A DNA stretch of 16,854 nucleotides, from NCBI GenBank assembly GCA_044349205.1, contig JBIKRJ010000031.1:1-16854 (forward strand), given 5' to 3'. Below are positions 15,221 to 16,854 of the stretch, piece by piece. The first letter of the stretch is position 1, and every line of letters begins with the position of its first letter. This DNA comes from UBA9547 sp044349205 (GTDB lineage: Bacteria; Bacteroidota; Bacteroidia; Cytophagales; UBA9547). Under the pieces are notes generated by a model. The model had not been told where the DNA came from. It saw only the letters and a list, made by a program, of their open reading frames with translations, and searched no databases. Both the position numbers and the translations under genes were made by a program.

Positions 15221-15235
15221 AGCAAACTTTTTGCT
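15221..15235 (+). promoter_or_regulatory. Small perfect inverted repeat in the leader of the Cas6-family gene
   Basis: AGCAAA-CTT-TTTGCT forms a six-base-pair stem with a three-base loop, 32 bases before the ATG. The stem is weak (two G-C pairs) and not followed by a T run, so it does not look like a terminator. It could be an RNA hairpin in the leader, or chance. Confidence 0.35.
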
Positions 15236-15267
15236 GAACTATTTATGGCACCAAAACACACATTTTT

Positions 15268-16068
15268 ATGAGACTCAGGATTGTTTTCAACAACGACAAC
15301 AAAGGTGGCATAGTACCATTCTATCACCAATACCTAATCTCCAATTTGATCGAAGAGTTGATAATGGATTTGCCAGTCAAATTCAGGAAGTTTTCTTCCT
15401 ACAACTTCTCGGGGTTGAAGGGGCAAATCAAAGTGAGTAGGGAAGGTCTTCAATATTTGTCGAGCAAAATAACCTTGGTGTTCTCCTGTTCAAACCAAGA
15501 ATTTGCAGACACATTTCTGAGTGTCCTATTTCGCAAGGAAAAAATCAAGATTGGCGAATTGATATTGCTTCCCGACATGGTGGAAAGGGAACCCGATTTG
15601 TCTTTTGCCGAAGAAATTAAATATGTGTGCATAGCGCCTATCATTGTGAGCAACAAAGCAGTTGCCGACCCCGATAGCAAACGTTTTATTTCGCCTTTTA
15701 CAGATGAATTTTCAGATTTGTTATACGAAATGACCATTGCCAAAATGGAAGAATCGGGCAAATTTCCATCATCAGAACTTTCGTCTTTTTACAAATTCCA
15801 GATTGTTCCCGACAAAGACTATCTAGAAAAAATAAAAGAGGGCGATAAAAAGTTTGCACGCATTTATCCTGTGTACGAAAACGGTAACAAATTGGAATTG
15901 AGAGGCTATACCTTCCCTTTCACCCTTTATGCCGACAGAAAAGTGCACGATTTTGTGTATGAAAATGGCATGGGTGCTTTTTCAAACAGAGGATTTGGAA
16001 TGGTAGATTTGGCCGACCACTTGCAAAAGCAAAAAACGGTTCCTTACAATTTTGCCATGATTATCTAG
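15268..16068 (+). CDS. cas6: Cas6-family RAMP endoribonuclease, solitary, possibly non-catalytic
   Basis: Cas6 proteins cut CRISPR precursor RNA at repeat hairpins. This 266-residue protein has the family's two ferredoxin-like halves. The first strand is MRLRIVF, followed by PFYHQYLISNLI (17-28), which mirrors the PYNHQYYLQGLI of Pyrococcus Cas6. YLSSKITLVFSC (63-74) and CIAPIIVS (121-128) are family strands, and the glycine-rich loop GMGAFSNRGFG (234-244) closes the second half. Length is normal. Aligned by eye to the Pyrococcus enzyme, Tyr31 falls at Glu29, the segment holding His46 is deleted (FRKFSSYNFSG, 39-49), and Lys52 falls at Ser43. Catalysis may thus be lost or use other residues such as His20. 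No cas gene or array is nearby; the neighbours are MerR and DUF5103 genes. Its stop overlaps the DUF5103 gene by 8 bases. Confidence 0.82.
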   Translation: MRLRIVFNNDNKGGIVPFYHQYLISNLIEELIMDLPVKFRKFSSYNFSGLKGQIKVSREGLQYLSSKITLVFSCSNQEFADTFLSVLFRKEKIKIGELILLPDMVEREPDLSFAEEIKYVCIAPIIVSNKAVADPDSKRFISPFTDEFSDLLYEMTIAKMEESGKFPSSELSSFYKFQIVPDKDYLEKIKEGDKKFARIYPVYENGNKLELRGYTFPFTLYADRKVHDFVYENGMGAFSNRGFGMVDLADHLQKQKTVPYNFAMII

Positions 16069-16854
16069 CTCTTCCGCGGTAGTTGAGCTTTGTGTAGCCT
16101 ATCACCATGTCGTTGAACTGGTTGGGAGGGCGATAGTACACCACTATATCGTAAAAGTTTTCGGTTAGGCTGTAGTCTCCTTCAAAATAATTCCAATCTG
16201 TTCCATTTTTGTTCACCAAGCAGTATTGGTAGTTGTAATACCCCTGCTTAAGCATTAGATTTTTGCTGTAGGTTCCGCTTATCGAATCGTATTCCAATTT
16301 GTATTTGGGCTTCAATCTCCAGTCTGTCAACTGCCCTGCAAGGTAAATGTCTCCCTCAAAATTTGGAGGTGTTAGTAACTGAAAATACACATTGGCATAG
16401 TCTGCTTCCAAGCCTGGGTTGTCCGATTCGAATCTTTGCACCACAAATCGTCCATTTATGTCAATTTGTTCACTGTAAGTCAAGCTATTGCGATTTCTAT
16501 CAGTTACAAGCTGAATGGTATTGCTACTGTCGGTGGTGGCATATTGTGCCACATTCATACCTTTCATGCGCAGGTTTCTAATATCGAAAAACCGAAATTC
16601 GTTGCCTCCGTTAAACCTGTTTTGTCCATCGAAAAAATTGTAATCTAATTGCTTTTTGTCAAACTGTATATACAAAGGCTGTTTTAGCACAATCGCATTG
16701 TCCCAACGATAATTTTGCCGCACCATTGCTGTCACATCTTGCGGGTTGGGTATGTCTAAAATACCATTAAAGTCAATGGTAAATCCAACTTGCTGTTTTG
16801 AATCACGTTCTTTAACATCGGTGGCGAACTGCACATTGGCTTTTACTTCCACCA
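16061..16854 (-). CDS. DUF5103 family protein, C-terminal part (5' end outside window)
   Basis: The last 264 residues or so of a DUF5103 protein, a family found widely in Bacteroidetes with unknown role, usually exported. The frame is open to the right edge and the GTG at 16850-16852 is internal. The N-terminal signal and first domain are missing. Family features seen are: YIQFDKKQLDYNFFDG, EFRFFDIRNLRM (about 86-97), a C-terminal E-set or CBM48-like segment with IYLAGQLTDWRL, followed by YNYQYCLVN, and the family ending YDIVVYYRPP then MVIGYTKLNYRGRAR. The AGQLTDW block resembles the strand of glycogen-branching-type early-set domains, so carbohydrate or protein binding is possible. Its 3' end overlaps the convergent Cas6-family gene by 8 bases. 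Confidence 0.85.
   Translation of the reverse strand, partial: VEVKANVQFATDVKERDSKQQVGFTIDFNGILDIPNPQDVTAMVRQNYRWDNAIVLKQPLYIQFDKKQLDYNFFDGQNRFNGGNEFRFFDIRNLRMKGMNVAQYATTDSSNTIQLVTDRNRNSLTYSEQIDINGRFVVQRFESDNPGLEADYANVYFQLLTPPNFEGDIYLAGQLTDWRLKPKYKLEYDSISGTYSKNLMLKQGYYNYQYCLVNKNGTDWNYFEGDYSLTENFYDIVVYYRPPNQFNDMVIGYTKLNYRGRAR

Larger units (their letters stand above)
15063..15267. other. Intergenic region, about 205 bases, leader of the Cas6-family gene
   Basis: This AT-rich stretch between the MerR gene and the Cas6-family gene holds two possible -7 boxes and a small inverted repeat, listed separately. It contains an A8 run at 15118-15125. No repeated 25-40-base unit is present, so it is not a CRISPR array, and no open frame of useful length is seen. 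Confidence 0.5.

Noticed and set aside
15063..15267. Possible CRISPR array or leader next to the Cas6-family gene
   Set aside because: No 25-40-base unit is repeated with regular spacing; only single-copy AT-rich sequence is present.
1..16854. Insertion sequences, prophage genes, tRNA genes or defence operon
   Set aside because: No transposase, integrase, terminal inverted repeats, tRNA-like cloverleaf or multi-gene defence set was seen on either strand.

Overview
The window reads as a stretch of a Bacteroidetes (Bacteroidota) chromosome. This rests on several family-level signs: a DUF3822 protein, a DUF5103 protein, an LptD of the Bacteroidetes type, exported proteins whose signal peptides end in Ala-Gln, no clear Shine-Dalgarno sequences ahead of the genes, and promoter -7 boxes of the TAnnTTTG type. 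The genus cannot be named from the sequence. There are no rRNA or tRNA genes, insertion sequences, integrases or CRISPR arrays, and coding density is high. No gene-free gap exceeds about 210 bases.

Layout. (1) 1-1739: the 3' end of a YgiQ-type radical SAM gene (+) faces two small unrecognised genes (-), one encoding a secreted barrel-like protein. (2) 1946-3778: a DUF3822 gene (-) is divergent from a GT-A type glycosyltransferase gene (+). (3) 3780-8746: an envelope block, with lptD (-) divergent from an amidase_3 gene followed by mlaD and a DUF423 membrane protein gene (+). (4) 8826-11666: a DbpA-like DEAD-box helicase (+), an MlaE permease (-) and a short-chain dehydrogenase (+). (5) 11672-14593: a minus-strand run reading M23 metallopeptidase, Bcp peroxiredoxin, PduO-type cobalamin adenosyltransferase. 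(6) 14724-15062: a MerR-family regulator. (7) 15268-16068: a solitary Cas6-family gene. (8) 16061-16854: the C-terminal part of a DUF5103 protein.

How the genes fit together. Much of the window serves the cell envelope: LPS insertion (LptD), peptidoglycan cleavage (amidase, M23), lipid transport (MlaD, MlaE), a sugar transferase and possible secreted barrels. The rest is housekeeping: RNA helicase, peroxiredoxin, B12 cofactor enzyme, dehydrogenase.

Most unusual points. The Cas6-family gene stands alone, with no array or other cas genes here, and appears to lack the catalytic Tyr/His/Lys of archaeal Cas6. Five successive genes (DUF3822, glycosyltransferase, lptD, amidase, mlaD) have no ATG start available. 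MlaD and MlaE are encoded apart and without an adjacent MlaF ATPase gene. Every convergent gene pair is packed to within 5 bases or overlaps.
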